Counted from the first letter of the stretch, positions 1 to 10,005 are shown. The stretch is 64,000 nucleotides of DNA from ECT2AJA-044 sp965262845 (GCA_965262845.1 CBDHFX010000001.1:186001-250000), one strand, 5' to 3'. Notes: a model not told the origin generated them from the sequence alone. Numbers and translations are program-made.

Positions 1-1710
1 ATTCTTTGGCCTGATCTCCACACTTCCATCCTCTTCCGATTCGCCCAGCATATACCGCGACACCGGCGCTTCGGATGAGTGAGGCACAGGCTCCAGGTCC
101 ACGCCCTTGCGCCTGTAAGCCGGTTCGTGCTCCAAATCCTCCAACCCATTTGGCACGTTCTTAAAGCGGTAGTTAAACGCTTTCAACCGGGCCTCCCGCT
201 CCCGTGCCTTCCGAACCTGGAGATCAGCCAGCGATTGTTCCGAAGCATCGGCTTCAGACGCCTGCGGCGCGATGTTTTCCTCCGGCTCCGTAGTAGCAGT
301 GGGGACCGGTTGGTCTGCCGCTTCCTCTATTTCAGCACGGTCTTCGGCAGATACTTCCGCCTCATCAAACAACGAATGCACGATGGCTCCATCCGGGTAC
401 TGATCCGGTTGCGAATGAAGGTAATCAGGTGTTTCTTCGATCAATCCATCCAGTCCCAGATGGTCTTCCAACCGAGCTTTCGGTACGGTTGCCTCGTCTA
501 CCGGATCTTCCTTCACGCAGAGCTCAAGGGTAACCGGTTGATCATTTTCCCCCTCACTTTTTTTAACGTCTGAAGGAAAGGTGAGGTCATCCTCTTTTTG
601 CTCTTCAGAACTCTGCTGCCCGACAGGTTCCGGAGTCGGGACAGCACCTGAAGGGGGCGACGGAGCCGGATCTTCCAGGTCGTGTATGATCTTCTGCGGT
701 TCCTTCGGAACGATCTGTACCTGCTCTTCGGTGCTGAATCCGGTCGCAATCACAGTCACGCTGATAAGATCGCCCAGCGATTCGTCCTCTCCGATACCCA
801 TGATGATGTTCGCAGACCCACCGGCTTCGCGCTGAATAAAGTCGTTGATCTCTCCAATTTCATCAATGGTGATCTCCTCATTTCCGCTCACGATGAGCAA
901 TAATACATTGTCTGCACCGCAGATCCTATTGTCGTTTAACAGTGGCGAATCCAACGCGCCCGTTATAGCTTCCACAGCCCGTTGCTCACCCTTTGCATTG
1001 CCGGACCCCATGATCGCCGTACCGCTGTCGGCCAATACGGTTCGTGCATCGCGCAAGTCAATGTTCTGCGTGTAGTGGTGGGTGATCACTTCAGCTATAC
1101 CCCTGCTTGCCGTGGCCAGCACCTCATCTGCCCTCGAAAACCCGGCCTTGAAGCCCAAATTTCCGTATACCTCACGCAGTTTGTTGTTGTTGATCACGAT
1201 GAGCGAGTCTACGTTTTCACGCAAGGCTTCCACGCCCTTTTCGGCCTGAAGCATCCGCGTATGTCCCTCAAAGCTGAACGGAATGGTCACGATCCCCACC
1301 ACTAAAATGCCCATTTCCTTCGCCAGTTTGGCCACCACTGGTGCAGCACCGGTTCCGGTACCACCGCCCATTCCGGCCGTCACGAAGATCATCTTGGTAT
1401 TCTTTTCGAGGATCTGCTGCAACTCTTCAATACTCTCCATCGCTGCACGCTCCCCGATCTCCGGATTCGCCCCGGCTCCCAGCCCCTCGGTCAGGGTTAC
1501 CCCCAACTGCACCTTCAGGGGCACCGGGCTGTTGTTCAACGCCTGCGCATCCGTGTTGCAGATCACGAAGTCAACTCCGCGGATGCCCTGCTCGTACATG
1601 TAGTTGACTGCGTTACTTCCGCCGCCACCCACACCAATGACCTTGATCACTGAAGACTGATCCTTCGGCAAATCAAAACTCAATCGATTTTCCTGATCTA
1701 TTTCTTTCAT
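1..1710 (-). CDS. ftsZ: Cell division GTPase FtsZ (C-terminus cut by window edge)
   Basis: Tubulin-like GTPase that forms the cytokinetic Z ring. The frame starts with ATG at 1710 and stays open for 570 codons to base 1, so the C-terminal end lies outside the window. The N-terminal domain has the GTP-binding signatures GVGGGGSNAV (about residue 26) and GGGTGTGAAP (about residue 115), followed by the T7-loop region. The globular core ends near residue 330. After it comes an acidic, Pro/Glu/Ser-rich linker of more than 200 residues, much longer than in E. coli but in keeping with long FtsZ tails in Flavobacteriia. The conserved terminal peptide that binds FtsA is not reached. It is the last gene of the dcw operon, 27 bp after ftsA. 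Identification is secure. Confidence 0.97.
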   Translation of the reverse strand, partial: MKEIDQENRLSFDLPKDQSSVIKVIGVGGGGSNAVNYMYEQGIRGVDFVICNTDAQALNNSPVPLKVQLGVTLTEGLGAGANPEIGERAAMESIEELQQILEKNTKMIFVTAGMGGGTGTGAAPVVAKLAKEMGILVVGIVTIPFSFEGHTRMLQAEKGVEALRENVDSLIVINNNKLREVYGNLGFKAGFSRADEVLATASRGIAEVITHHYTQNIDLRDARTVLADSGTAIMGSGNAKGEQRAVEAITGALDSPLLNDNRICGADNVLLLIVSGNEEITIDEIGEINDFIQREAGGSANIIMGIGEDESLGDLISVTVIATGFSTEEQVQIVPKEPQKIIHDLEDPAPSPPSGAVPTPEPVGQQSSEEQKEDDLTFPSDVKKSEGENDQPVTLELCVKEDPVDEATVPKARLEDHLGLDGLIEETPDYLHSQPDQYPDGAIVHSLFDEAEVSAEDRAEIEEAADQPVPTATTEPEENIAPQASEADASEQSLADLQVRKAREREARLKAFNYRFKNVPNGLEDLEHEPAYRRKGVDLEPVPHSSEAPVSRYMLGESEEDGSVEIRPKN

Positions 1711-1737
1711 ATTGCCTGTTTTTCCTTATGTTCCCTA

Positions 1738-3090
1738 TTATTCGTCGTTCGCTAAAAATTTTAAGAACTTGTCAACCCACCGATCAAAATAGCTTTTCTT
1801 TTTGCCACCCTCATCCCTCATTTCCTCACTGCCTGCGGCAGGATCCGCCCCCTCCGACCCTTTGATTTCCGGAACGGTTGCTTCGGCACTGTCCATTTCG
1901 GCCTGATGCATCTCACCTTGCTCCACCTCCTTTTGTTCCCAGCCGCGCATCACGAGTCCAACCGCAGTAGCCAGCAGCGGACTGCTCAGATCCGGGCCCG
2001 GGTCTTTTGCCAGGTGTTCGTTCGGATACCCGATCCGCGTATCCATACCGGTTGCGTATTCCACCAGCTGCTTAATATGTTTCAATTGCGCTCCCCCGCC
2101 GGTTAGCACGATTCCCGCAATCAATTTCTTCTTGCGATCCTCGTAACCGTAGTTTTTGATCTCAAGGTGGACCTGTTCCACGATCTCCACTACGCGGGCA
2201 TGGATGATGCGCGACAAATTTTTTAGCGAGATCTCCCTGGGCTCACGTCCCCGCAATCCCGGAATACTTACGATCTCATTATCCTTGTTTTCACCCGGCC
2301 AGGCAGATCCGAACCTGATCTTTAATTGCTCGGCCTGTTTTTCGATGATGCTGCAACCTTCCTTAATATCTTCCGTAATAACGTTACCGCCAAAGGGAAT
2401 GACCGAAGTATGACGAATGATCCCGTCCTTGAAAATGGCCACGTCGGTGGTGCCTCCACCAATGTCCACCAATACCACTCCGGCCTCCTTCTCTTCATCG
2501 CTCAGCACGGCATCGGCTGATGCCAGGGGTTCCAGAGTGATCCCACCCACTTCCAGGTCCGAATTCCTGACGCAGCGGCCGATGTTCCGAATGGCGCTCA
2601 CCTGCCCCACGACGATATGAAAATTCGCCTCCAGCCGGCCACCATACATCCCGCGCGGCTCCTTGATCTCGGCCTGACCATCGACTTTATATTCCTGCGG
2701 CAGTACATGGATGATCTCCTCCCCCGGAAGCATCACCAATTTGTGCACGTTATCGATCAGATCCCTGATATCCCCGTCACTGATCACCTCATCCGGATCC
2801 TTACGCGTAATATAATCGCTGTGCTGCAGGCTGCGGATGTGCTGACCGGCGATCCCGACCACCACTTCTCCGATCTTTACTCCGGAGATCGACTCTGCTT
2901 CGGTGATAGCGTGCCGGATCGATTCGATCGTTTGCACGATATTCGAAACCACCCCGCGCTGAACCCCAAGCGACCTGGCCTTACCCAGGCCGAGTACCTC
3001 CACTTTCCCGTGTTCGTTACGGCGCCCCACCATGGCCACGATCTTCGTGGTTCCAATATCGAGTCCGACCGCTATTTCCTGTGCTTCCAT
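1738..3090 (-). CDS. ftsA: Cell division protein FtsA
   Basis: Actin-like ATPase that tethers FtsZ filaments to the inner membrane. Residues 9-22 hold the phosphate-1 motif (GLDIGTTKIVAMVG), and near residue 210 there is a second nucleotide motif, DIGGGTTDVAIF. The last residues (FDRWVDKFLKFLANDE) form an amphipathic helix typical of the FtsA membrane-targeting sequence. Between core and helix is an acidic linker of about 45 residues containing one of the window's GCC-TGC-GGC hairpins (1829-1841). The length of 450 aa is normal. The gene lies between ftsQ (4 bp upstream) and ftsZ (27 bp downstream). Confidence 0.97.
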   Translation of the reverse strand: MEAQEIAVGLDIGTTKIVAMVGRRNEHGKVEVLGLGKARSLGVQRGVVSNIVQTIESIRHAITEAESISGVKIGEVVVGIAGQHIRSLQHSDYITRKDPDEVISDGDIRDLIDNVHKLVMLPGEEIIHVLPQEYKVDGQAEIKEPRGMYGGRLEANFHIVVGQVSAIRNIGRCVRNSDLEVGGITLEPLASADAVLSDEEKEAGVVLVDIGGGTTDVAIFKDGIIRHTSVIPFGGNVITEDIKEGCSIIEKQAEQLKIRFGSAWPGENKDNEIVSIPGLRGREPREISLKNLSRIIHARVVEIVEQVHLEIKNYGYEDRKKKLIAGIVLTGGGAQLKHIKQLVEYATGMDTRIGYPNEHLAKDPGPDLSSPLLATAVGLVMRGWEQKEVEQGEMHQAEMDSAEATVPEIKGSEGADPAAGSEEMRDEGGKKKSYFDRWVDKFLKFLANDE

Positions 3091-3094
3091 AATG

Positions 3095-3811
3095 CTATTT
3101 CACTGTGCACACCACCTGCCCGGCGTATTTCAGGTTCACTTTCGAGTACCTGTCCCACCCCATCTGCGGGAGGGCCTTTTCGTAAAAGAGCCTGAATCGG
3201 TGCATCTTTTCCCCAAATCTTTCTGCCGAACCCAGCACGATCTCATATTGCCCTCTTCGAACGGTCAACACATAATCGCCATTGGTTTCCGCAATGCCTG
3301 AAATGTGCTCACGACAAAACTCATCGGCCCGCAGGGCCATCACCAGATCGTACAGCGTCGCAGTATCTGAAGGCGTTCCGTAGAACAGCGGCACATGCGC
3401 CGTGTAGTGATCCGACAATGGCATTTCGCATCCGTTCGTATCCCAATAGAAACTCCGCTCCCCATCAAAGATCCTCAGCATCGGCTCTCGCTGGTTCACG
3501 TCCAGATGCAGCGTTCCGTTCAGTTCGAAATATACTTCGGCCGTTTCCACCATTGGGTGGCCAGACAGATTTTCTTCTAACAATGAATTGTTAATTTCGT
3601 GGAAGTAAACTCCCCGGAACGAGTCTGTTTCCGCATCAACGTGCATCAGGAGCTCCCGGGCGGTTACGAATGGTCCGCCTGCGGCGGGATCAATGCCCAC
3701 CTCCAGCCGCTGAACACTGCGCCGGGCATGATTCTGCTCGGTAAAGCCCACCAGCACTCCGAAAAGCAGGAGAGTGGGTATGGCTGTTCCATATTTTTTT
3801 AGCACGTTCAT
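3095..3811 (-). CDS. ftsQ: Cell division protein FtsQ/DivIB
   Basis: Bitopic divisome protein of 238 aa. A single N-terminal membrane segment (about residues 9-25) is followed by a periplasmic region corresponding to the POTRA-like and beta domains. The sequence family is weakly conserved; the call rests on the N-terminal topology, the length and the invariant position between murC and ftsA. The start codon overlaps the end of murC by 4 bp, which argues for translational coupling. The product is expected to bridge the FtsL-type protein and other late divisome components. Confidence 0.88.
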   Translation of the reverse strand: MNVLKKYGTAIPTLLLFGVLVGFTEQNHARRSVQRLEVGIDPAAGGPFVTARELLMHVDAETDSFRGVYFHEINNSLLEENLSGHPMVETAEVYFELNGTLHLDVNQREPMLRIFDGERSFYWDTNGCEMPLSDHYTAHVPLFYGTPSDTATLYDLVMALRADEFCREHISGIAETNGDYVLTVRRGQYEIVLGSAERFGEKMHRFRLFYEKALPQMGWDRYSKVNLKYAGQVVCTVK

Positions 3812-5175
3812 TTCCTGGCCTTGAGAATGTCGGTGATGGGCTCTGCGAGCTGATCAATATCGCCAGCTCCAAGTGTCATGAGCACTTCCACGTTGTGGGT
3901 CTTCAGTTGCCTGAGAAGCTCATCCCTGGTCCGGTAATCCTTCCTGGGTGCGGTCACTCTCTCCAATAGCGCCGCACTGTTGATGCCTTCGATCGGTTCT
4001 TCGCGGGCGGGATAGATATCGAGCAGAATAACTTCATCAAGCCGACTGAGGCTCGCGGCAAAATCGTCCATAAAATCGCGGGTGCGACTGAACAAATGCG
4101 GCTGGAAGATGCCCGTGATCCTTTGCCCGGGATATAATTCGCGGACAGCTCCAATAACCGCGTTCAATTCGGTAGGATGATGCGCGTAATCGTCCATATA
4201 CACCACGCCCTTGTGGCGGAACCGGATATCGAAGCGCCGCTGTACGCCAAGGAAGGTGCGGAGTCCTTTTTTGATCTGGTCGGGAGTCATACCATAGCTG
4301 TGGCACACCGCAATGGCGCCAACGGCATTTTCGAGGTTATGACGACCCGGATACATAAGGCTGAAATCGCCAAGGTAGCCGCCCTGGAACTCCACTTCAA
4401 AGTGGAAGGCACTTTTGTCGAGCTCAATGCGCGATACATGGTAGTCGGCTTCCGGATCTTCGAGCGCGTAGGTAAGTCCCTTGCCTTCAAAGGTGCCTTT
4501 TTTGACGATCAGGGTTCCCCCAGGTTGTACCTGGTCCGCGAAGATCCCAAAGCCTTCGCGGAATGCACGGGCATCCTCGTAGATGTCCAGGTGGTCCGGA
4601 TCAATGGAGCTGATCAGGGCAATATTGGGCCTTAGGTAGAGAAAGCTTCGGTCATATTCATCGGCTTCGGTCACGAACAGCTTTTCGCGACCCAAAACCA
4701 GGTTGCTGCCAAAATTCCTGGCAATGCCGCCCAGGAACCCGGTGCAGAACAGGTCGTTCCGATGGAAGATATGGGTGACCATTGACGAGATAGTGGTTTT
4801 CCCGTGCGTACCGGCAATGGCAACGTTGAATCCGGTACGTGCAATGGCACCGAGCACCTCGGCCCGCTTGTGGAATTCATAGCCTTCCTCACGGAAAAAC
4901 CGGAACACCCTGTTGGTGGGTGGTACGGCCGGAGTGTACACGACCCGACACTGATGGCGCAGGGCGGGATCACTGAATACGGTCGGAACCTGAGCCGGAT
5001 CATCATCATATTGGATCTTCATGCCCTGCTTACTCAGATCGCGTGTCAATCGGGTGCCTACTTTATCGTACCCCGAGGCCTGGACGCCATGTGCATGGAA
5101 ATATCGGGCCAGTCCGCTCATACCAATGCCCCCGATACCCAAAAAATAAATATGTTTAACGTCCTTCCAGTCCAC
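3808..5175 (-). CDS. murC: UDP-N-acetylmuramate--L-alanine ligase MurC
   Basis: Adds L-alanine to UDP-MurNAc, the first amino acid of the peptidoglycan stem. The N-terminal Rossmann motif GIGGIGMSGLA and the Mur-ligase P-loop GTHGKTTISSM are both present, as is a C-terminal Mur ligase domain (ending near DIDQLAEPITDIL). A longer open frame runs to 5250, but those residues lie inside murG and look like an out-of-frame shadow. The GTG at 5175 places the start 10 residues before the glycine motif, gives 455 aa, and overlaps the murG stop by 20 bp. I prefer that start, although it is not ATG. Confidence 0.95.
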   Translation of the reverse strand: MDWKDVKHIYFLGIGGIGMSGLARYFHAHGVQASGYDKVGTRLTRDLSKQGMKIQYDDDPAQVPTVFSDPALRHQCRVVYTPAVPPTNRVFRFFREEGYEFHKRAEVLGAIARTGFNVAIAGTHGKTTISSMVTHIFHRNDLFCTGFLGGIARNFGSNLVLGREKLFVTEADEYDRSFLYLRPNIALISSIDPDHLDIYEDARAFREGFGIFADQVQPGGTLIVKKGTFEGKGLTYALEDPEADYHVSRIELDKSAFHFEVEFQGGYLGDFSLMYPGRHNLENAVGAIAVCHSYGMTPDQIKKGLRTFLGVQRRFDIRFRHKGVVYMDDYAHHPTELNAVIGAVRELYPGQRITGIFQPHLFSRTRDFMDDFAASLSRLDEVILLDIYPAREEPIEGINSAALLERVTAPRKDYRTRDELLRQLKTHNVEVLMTLGAGDIDQLAEPITDILKARK

Positions 5176-6271
5176 GATCCAGCAACTTTTTGATTTCCTC
5201 CACAATTTCCACCGTGGCATTTGGCGTGGCCAAACGCCTGATGTTGGCACTCAGTTCCGCGTTTTTTTGCTCGTCCCGAATGATCTCGCCCAGGGGATAT
5301 CTGGTCTGTTCCACCCATTCATGCTCCTCCACCATCAGCGCAGCGCCCTGGTGAACCAGGGCCAGGGCATTTTTTTTCTGGTGGTCTTCCGCTACGTTCG
5401 GTGATGGCACCAAAAGGACCGGTTTGCCCGCGAGGGCAAGCTCGGAGAGGGTTCCGGCCCCGGCGCGACTAATAATGAAGTCGGCTGCCGCAAAGGCAAG
5501 ATCCATTCGCTCAAGGAAAGGATGTACCTGCACGTAATCGAATGGATCAGCTGCCGCACGACATCGCTCTTCATAGAGCCTGCCACACTGCCAAATGACC
5601 TGAATATCCGTTCCTGCAAGATCAGCCAGCCACTCCCCTACCCATTCGTTGATGGCCTGCGCACCGAGACTGCCGCTCAGCACGAGCACGGTTTTTGCAT
5701 CCGGCCGCAGGCCGAAATGGGTTTGGGCTTCGTCGCGTTTCGGGTCCACGTCCAGAAGGTCACTACGAACCGGATTGCCCGTGAAAACGATCTTTTCCAC
5801 GGGGAAGTGTTTTTCGAGGCCCTCGTAGGCCACGCAGATCCTGTTGACGCACCTGGCGAGGAGCTTGTTGGTGATGCCGGGGTAGGAATTTTGTTCCTGT
5901 ATGAGCGTAGGGATCCCCGCACGCTGGGCTGCCCACAGAACGGGGCCGCTCGCATATCCGCCCGTGCCAATGGCGATATCGGGGTTGAACTGGCGTATTA
6001 TTTTGCGGGCCCTGACCATGCTGCTGATCAACCTGAAGGGAAAGGCCAGATTGCGCCGACTCCATGAACGCTGGAATCCGGCAATATTGAGGCCAATGAT
6101 CTCATAGCCGGCTTTAGGTACGCGTTCCATTTCCATCCGGTCACGGGCGCCCGCAAAGAGGAATTTCGCATCCGGGAACTGACGTTTGAGCTCGTTCGCA
6201 ATGCTCAGTGCCGGGTAGATGTGCCCGCCCGTGCCACCGCCGCTGATCAATATGTTCAGGGGCTTAGCCAT
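5156..6271 (-). CDS. murG: UDP-GlcNAc transferase MurG (lipid II synthase)
   Basis: Peripheral membrane glycosyltransferase that converts lipid I to lipid II. The donor/acceptor glycine loop SGGGTGGHIYPAL is at residues 9-21, a second glycine-rich turn (GTGGYASGPV) is near residue 95, and the C-terminal UDP-GlcNAc site has SRAGAGTLSELA. I chose the ATG at 6271, which overlaps the ftsW stop in an 8-bp ATGGCTAA arrangement and gives 371 aa, the usual length; the frame extends 13 codons further upstream. A short palindrome with a GCA loop lies at 5702-5714 and a GCGA-loop palindrome at 5421-5442, both inside the gene. Confidence 0.96.
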   Translation of the reverse strand: MAKPLNILISGGGTGGHIYPALSIANELKRQFPDAKFLFAGARDRMEMERVPKAGYEIIGLNIAGFQRSWSRRNLAFPFRLISSMVRARKIIRQFNPDIAIGTGGYASGPVLWAAQRAGIPTLIQEQNSYPGITNKLLARCVNRICVAYEGLEKHFPVEKIVFTGNPVRSDLLDVDPKRDEAQTHFGLRPDAKTVLVLSGSLGAQAINEWVGEWLADLAGTDIQVIWQCGRLYEERCRAAADPFDYVQVHPFLERMDLAFAAADFIISRAGAGTLSELALAGKPVLLVPSPNVAEDHQKKNALALVHQGAALMVEEHEWVEQTRYPLGEIIRDEQKNAELSANIRRLATPNATVEIVEEIKKLLDRGLEGR

Positions 6272-7460
6272 GGGCAGGTTCGAGGCTTGGTTCGGCATCC
6301 GCAGATCCATGGGAAGCAGGGTCCGATGTGGTTTCGAAATTCCGGCTCACGCCGAGAATAACCCCCAGGGCCATACTGGTCATCCAAATGGAAGACCCGC
6401 CTGAGCTAAGCAGCGGGAGGGTTTGTCCGGTCACAGGCAGCAGATTCACGGCCACACCCATATTGATGAAAGCCTGAAACACGATCGCCATTCCGAATCC
6501 GCCCGCAAGTAAAGACTGGAACAGGTCCACCGCCTTGGTTGCAATGATCATGATCCGGATCAGGATAAGCAGGTAGATCAGGATGATAGCCAGCCCGCCC
6601 AGCAACCCGAACTCCTCTACGATGATGGCATAGATGAAATCGCTACCCGACTGCGGCAGAAAGTTCTTTTGAATGCTTTTTCCCGGCCCTTTACCAACCA
6701 CCCCGCCCGAGGCAATGGCCATTTTGGCCTTGTTGACCTGGTAGTTCGATCCTTCGGAACCAGAGCCAAAGTTTTCGATCCGTGCCTTCCAGGTATCAAC
6801 CCGGTTACTGATATTGGGAAAGGCGATCACAACCAGAATGAACAGGGCAAGCCCGGCCACCCCCATGCCAACCAGGTAGCCGATGTATTTGAGCGGATAC
6901 CTGCCTACGAACATGAGTCCGAGGCAGAGTATGAAAATGAGGGCTGTGGTGGAGAAGTTCGCCGGCAAGATCAGGGCGCAGACCATTCCGACCGGAATAA
7001 CTAAATTAAGAAAGGTCTTTCTGAAATCGTCGGGGCTCTCCTGGTATTGGGTCAGATAACGCGCCACGAACATAAGAAGTCCGAACCTGGCGAGCTCGGA
7101 GGTTTGGAATGATACCCCAATGAAAGGCAAGCGGATCCAGCGGCTGGCATTGGCATCGCCGATGGTAGTGCCAATGGCCAGGGTGACCATCAGCAACACG
7201 ATGATCACCGGCAACAGGATCACCGGCAGGTTTCGGTAATACCTCGGATTAACCTTATGGACCGAGTACATCAGCACGAATCCGAAAACCAGGTGGATCG
7301 CATGTTTGATCAGGAACCTGACCGTATGGCCACCCGGGTAGCTGTACGCAAGGTTACTACTGGCACTGTATACGGGTAAAAAGCTGAACAAGCCGAGCAA
7401 CAGCAGCAGGAACCAAAGGGCACGGTCGCCTTCCAGATATGCCATCCACCTTCTGATCAC
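6264..7460 (-). CDS. ftsW: SEDS peptidoglycan polymerase FtsW
   Basis: Polytopic inner-membrane glycosyltransferase that polymerises lipid II at the septum together with FtsI. The 398-aa protein shows about ten hydrophobic segments, the SEDS signature region GVSFQTSELARFGLL (about residue 115), and the C-terminal motif TGQTLPLLSSGGSSIW. An ATGA-type 4-bp overlap joins it to murD upstream, and murG overlaps its end. FtsW rather than RodA is inferred from its place in the dcw operon. Confidence 0.95.
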   Translation of the reverse strand: MIRRWMAYLEGDRALWFLLLLLGLFSFLPVYSASSNLAYSYPGGHTVRFLIKHAIHLVFGFVLMYSVHKVNPRYYRNLPVILLPVIIVLLMVTLAIGTTIGDANASRWIRLPFIGVSFQTSELARFGLLMFVARYLTQYQESPDDFRKTFLNLVIPVGMVCALILPANFSTTALIFILCLGLMFVGRYPLKYIGYLVGMGVAGLALFILVVIAFPNISNRVDTWKARIENFGSGSEGSNYQVNKAKMAIASGGVVGKGPGKSIQKNFLPQSGSDFIYAIIVEEFGLLGGLAIILIYLLILIRIMIIATKAVDLFQSLLAGGFGMAIVFQAFINMGVAVNLLPVTGQTLPLLSSGGSSIWMTSMALGVILGVSRNFETTSDPASHGSADAEPSLEPAHG

Positions 7461-8797
7461 AGCTTGCGTACTTCTTCCTTGAACCGACGCCCCCGCTCCT
7501 CGTAGTTCCCGAACAGGTCGAAGCTGGCACAGGCCGGCGACAACAGTACGGTATCCCCTTTCCTGGCTACTCCGTAAGCAGCTTTCACCGCCTCTTCCAT
7601 GGAGCCCGTTTCGATGAGCTGCCCAACTATCCCGCCGAAGGCGGAAACGATCTTACGGTTGTCGGTTCCGAGGCAAATGATGGCACTCACCTTTTCTCCG
7701 ACCATTGATCTCAGCTGCTCGTAGTCGTTGCCCTTGTCTGCCCCGCCGCAGATCCACACCACCGGTGTGTTCATGCTTTCAAGGGCGTACCAGGTGCCGT
7801 TCACATTGGTCGCCTTGGAGTCATTGATGTACTCCACACCATGTACCTTCAGCACGGGTTCAAGGCGGTGTTCTATCCCCTGAAAGTCGCTGAGGCATTC
7901 GCGAATGATTTCCTTGCGCACACCGAACAGTTTCGCCGCCATTCCGGCTGCAAGCGAGTTATACGCATTGTGTTTGCCCGATAGGGCGAGTTCATGGATC
8001 GACATAGTCAATGGATCATTATTAAGGTTAATCACAAACTTTTCCTGGTTGAGGTACCCCTCAATACCGCCCTTCACGGGCAGATGCAAGCTGAACCCTC
8101 TTTTTTGGGCTTTGATGTGGCGATGGTTCATCAGGTTTTCGATGACCGGATCATCGGCGTTGTAGAGGAAGTGGTCGTGCCCGGTCTGATGCTCCGTGAT
8201 GCGGAACTTGGCTGCCGCGTAAGTGTATATATCATTGTTATAACGGTCGAGATGATCGGCCGTGATGTTGAGCAGTATGGACACATCCGGACAAAAACTG
8301 GTGATTTCGTCAAGCTGAAAACTGCTGATCTCGAGTACGTAATGATCGTGGTCCGATTCAGCCACCTGTGCCGCAAAGCTGTTGCCTACATTCCCGGCCA
8401 TACCCACATTGAATCCGGCACGTCTGAGAATGTGGCAGGTCAGCAGGGTTGTGGTTGTTTTTCCACTCGTTCCGGTGATGCCCACGATCCGCGCATCGGT
8501 GAATCGGGCGGCGAATTCAATTTCGCTGATCAGCTCGATCCCCTCCTCCAGAACAGCCCGTACCACGGGTACATTGCTGGCGATACCCGGGCTCTTGACC
8601 ACGAGGTCGGCATCGAGAATGCGCGGGAAGGTATGGGTACCTTCCTCGAATGCGATGTGCCGATCGGTCAGGGTAAGGCGACGCTGCCTGGAGATCTTTC
8701 CGAAGTCCGAGACAAAGACCTCGTAGTTTTTCATCCGCCCGAGAAGGGCGGCACCTACGCCGCTTTCGCCAGCCCCTAAAACGACCAGCTTTTTCAT
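7457..8797 (-). CDS. murD: UDP-MurNAc-L-Ala--D-glutamate ligase MurD
   Basis: Adds D-glutamate to UDP-MurNAc-L-alanine in the cytoplasm. The three Mur-ligase parts are visible: N-terminal glycine motif LGAGESGVGAALL, the P-loop GITGTSGKTTTTLL near residue 107, and the C-terminal domain with NDSKATNVNGTW and the late motif LSPACASFDLFGNYEERG. The 446-aa length is typical. It overlaps both neighbours (mraY and ftsW) by 4 bp. Confidence 0.96.
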   Translation of the reverse strand: MKKLVVLGAGESGVGAALLGRMKNYEVFVSDFGKISRQRRLTLTDRHIAFEEGTHTFPRILDADLVVKSPGIASNVPVVRAVLEEGIELISEIEFAARFTDARIVGITGTSGKTTTTLLTCHILRRAGFNVGMAGNVGNSFAAQVAESDHDHYVLEISSFQLDEITSFCPDVSILLNITADHLDRYNNDIYTYAAAKFRITEHQTGHDHFLYNADDPVIENLMNHRHIKAQKRGFSLHLPVKGGIEGYLNQEKFVINLNNDPLTMSIHELALSGKHNAYNSLAAGMAAKLFGVRKEIIRECLSDFQGIEHRLEPVLKVHGVEYINDSKATNVNGTWYALESMNTPVVWICGGADKGNDYEQLRSMVGEKVSAIICLGTDNRKIVSAFGGIVGQLIETGSMEEAVKAAYGVARKGDTVLLSPACASFDLFGNYEERGRRFKEEVRKL

Positions 8798-10005
8798 CGA
8801 AGCTTGAGGGTTACAAAGGTGAGTACCGCGAGCATGATACCGACGATCCAGAACCGCGTGACGATCTTGGCTTCGTGGGATCCGCCCTTTTGATAATGGT
8901 GGTGTAGGGGCGACATCCGGAAGATGCGGCGTCCTTCACCGAATTTTTTCCTGGTATATCTGAAGTAGCTGACCTGCATGATGACCGAGAGGTTTTCGAC
9001 CAGGAAAATGCCACAGAGGATCGGGATGAGAAGCTCCTTGCGAATGGCGATCGCAAAAACCGCGATGATGCCACCGAGGCTGAGCGAACCGGTATCGCCC
9101 ATAAAGATCTCAGCCGGATAGGCGTTATACCAGAGAAAGCCAACACAGGCACCCACGAAAGACGCAATGAAGATCACGAGCTCGCCCGATTGGGGGATGT
9201 ACATGATATTGAGATAATCGGCGAAAATGGTGTTGCCGGAGACATAGGCAAAAATGCCCAGGGTAACCCCCATGATCGCCGATGCCCCGGTCGCCAGGCC
9301 ATCGATCCCATCGGTTAGATTGGCTCCGTTGCTGACGGCCGTGATGATGAAGATCACGATCGGAATAAAGATCAGCCAGGCCCAGTCCCTTAGGTCTTCA
9401 TTGATCCAGGTGACCGCCTTGCTGTAGTCGAGCTCATTGTTCTTGAAGAAAGGGATGGTGGTGAGCGTCGATTTTTCTGCCTCACCGAAAACCAGCTTCT
9501 GCTCAGCCGTAGCTTTCCAGGTCTTTTGCTTAATAGTAACGCCCGGATGGAAATACAGGATGCTGCCAACGATCAAACCCAGCCCCACCTGACCCATCAC
9601 CTTAAATTTCCCGCGCAAACCCCTCTTGTTTTTCTTGAAAACCTTGATGTAATCATCAATAAAGCCGATGGTGCCCATCCAAACCGTAGTGATGAGCAGC
9701 AGGATCACGTAGATGTTGTCGAGCTTGGCCATGAGCAAAGTCGGGATCAGGATGGATGACAGCATGATGAGCCCACCCATCGTCGGCGTACCGGCCTTCT
9801 CCGCCTGTCCCTCAAGGCCCAGATCGCGGATCGTCTCGCCTACCTGTTTTTTCTGAATAAAGCGAATGATGCTCTTTCCAAAGACCAGTGAGATCAGCAA
9901 TGACAAGATCACCGCCAATGCCGCCCGGAAGGTGATGTACTGAAACACCCCCGCACCCGGAAGATCATACTGCTGATCAAGGTATGTAAACAGGTAGTAG
10001 AGCAT
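8794..10005 (-). CDS. mraY: Phospho-MurNAc-pentapeptide transferase MraY
   Basis: Integral membrane enzyme that loads UDP-MurNAc-pentapeptide onto undecaprenyl phosphate to make lipid I. The 403-aa protein has about ten membrane segments and the family landmarks: DDYIKVFKKNKRGL (first Asp pair), NGANLTDGIDGLA (catalytic loop), and the histidine cluster HHHYQKGG before the C-terminus. A hydrophilic loop of about 50 residues around position 155-205, longer than in E. coli, is usual for Bacteroidota versions. The start shares one base with the murE stop. Confidence 0.96.
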   Translation of the reverse strand: MLYYLFTYLDQQYDLPGAGVFQYITFRAALAVILSLLISLVFGKSIIRFIQKKQVGETIRDLGLEGQAEKAGTPTMGGLIMLSSILIPTLLMAKLDNIYVILLLITTVWMGTIGFIDDYIKVFKKNKRGLRGKFKVMGQVGLGLIVGSILYFHPGVTIKQKTWKATAEQKLVFGEAEKSTLTTIPFFKNNELDYSKAVTWINEDLRDWAWLIFIPIVIFIITAVSNGANLTDGIDGLATGASAIMGVTLGIFAYVSGNTIFADYLNIMYIPQSGELVIFIASFVGACVGFLWYNAYPAEIFMGDTGSLSLGGIIAVFAIAIRKELLIPILCGIFLVENLSVIMQVSYFRYTRKKFGEGRRIFRMSPLHHHYQKGGSHEAKIVTRFWIVGIMLAVLTFVTLKLR

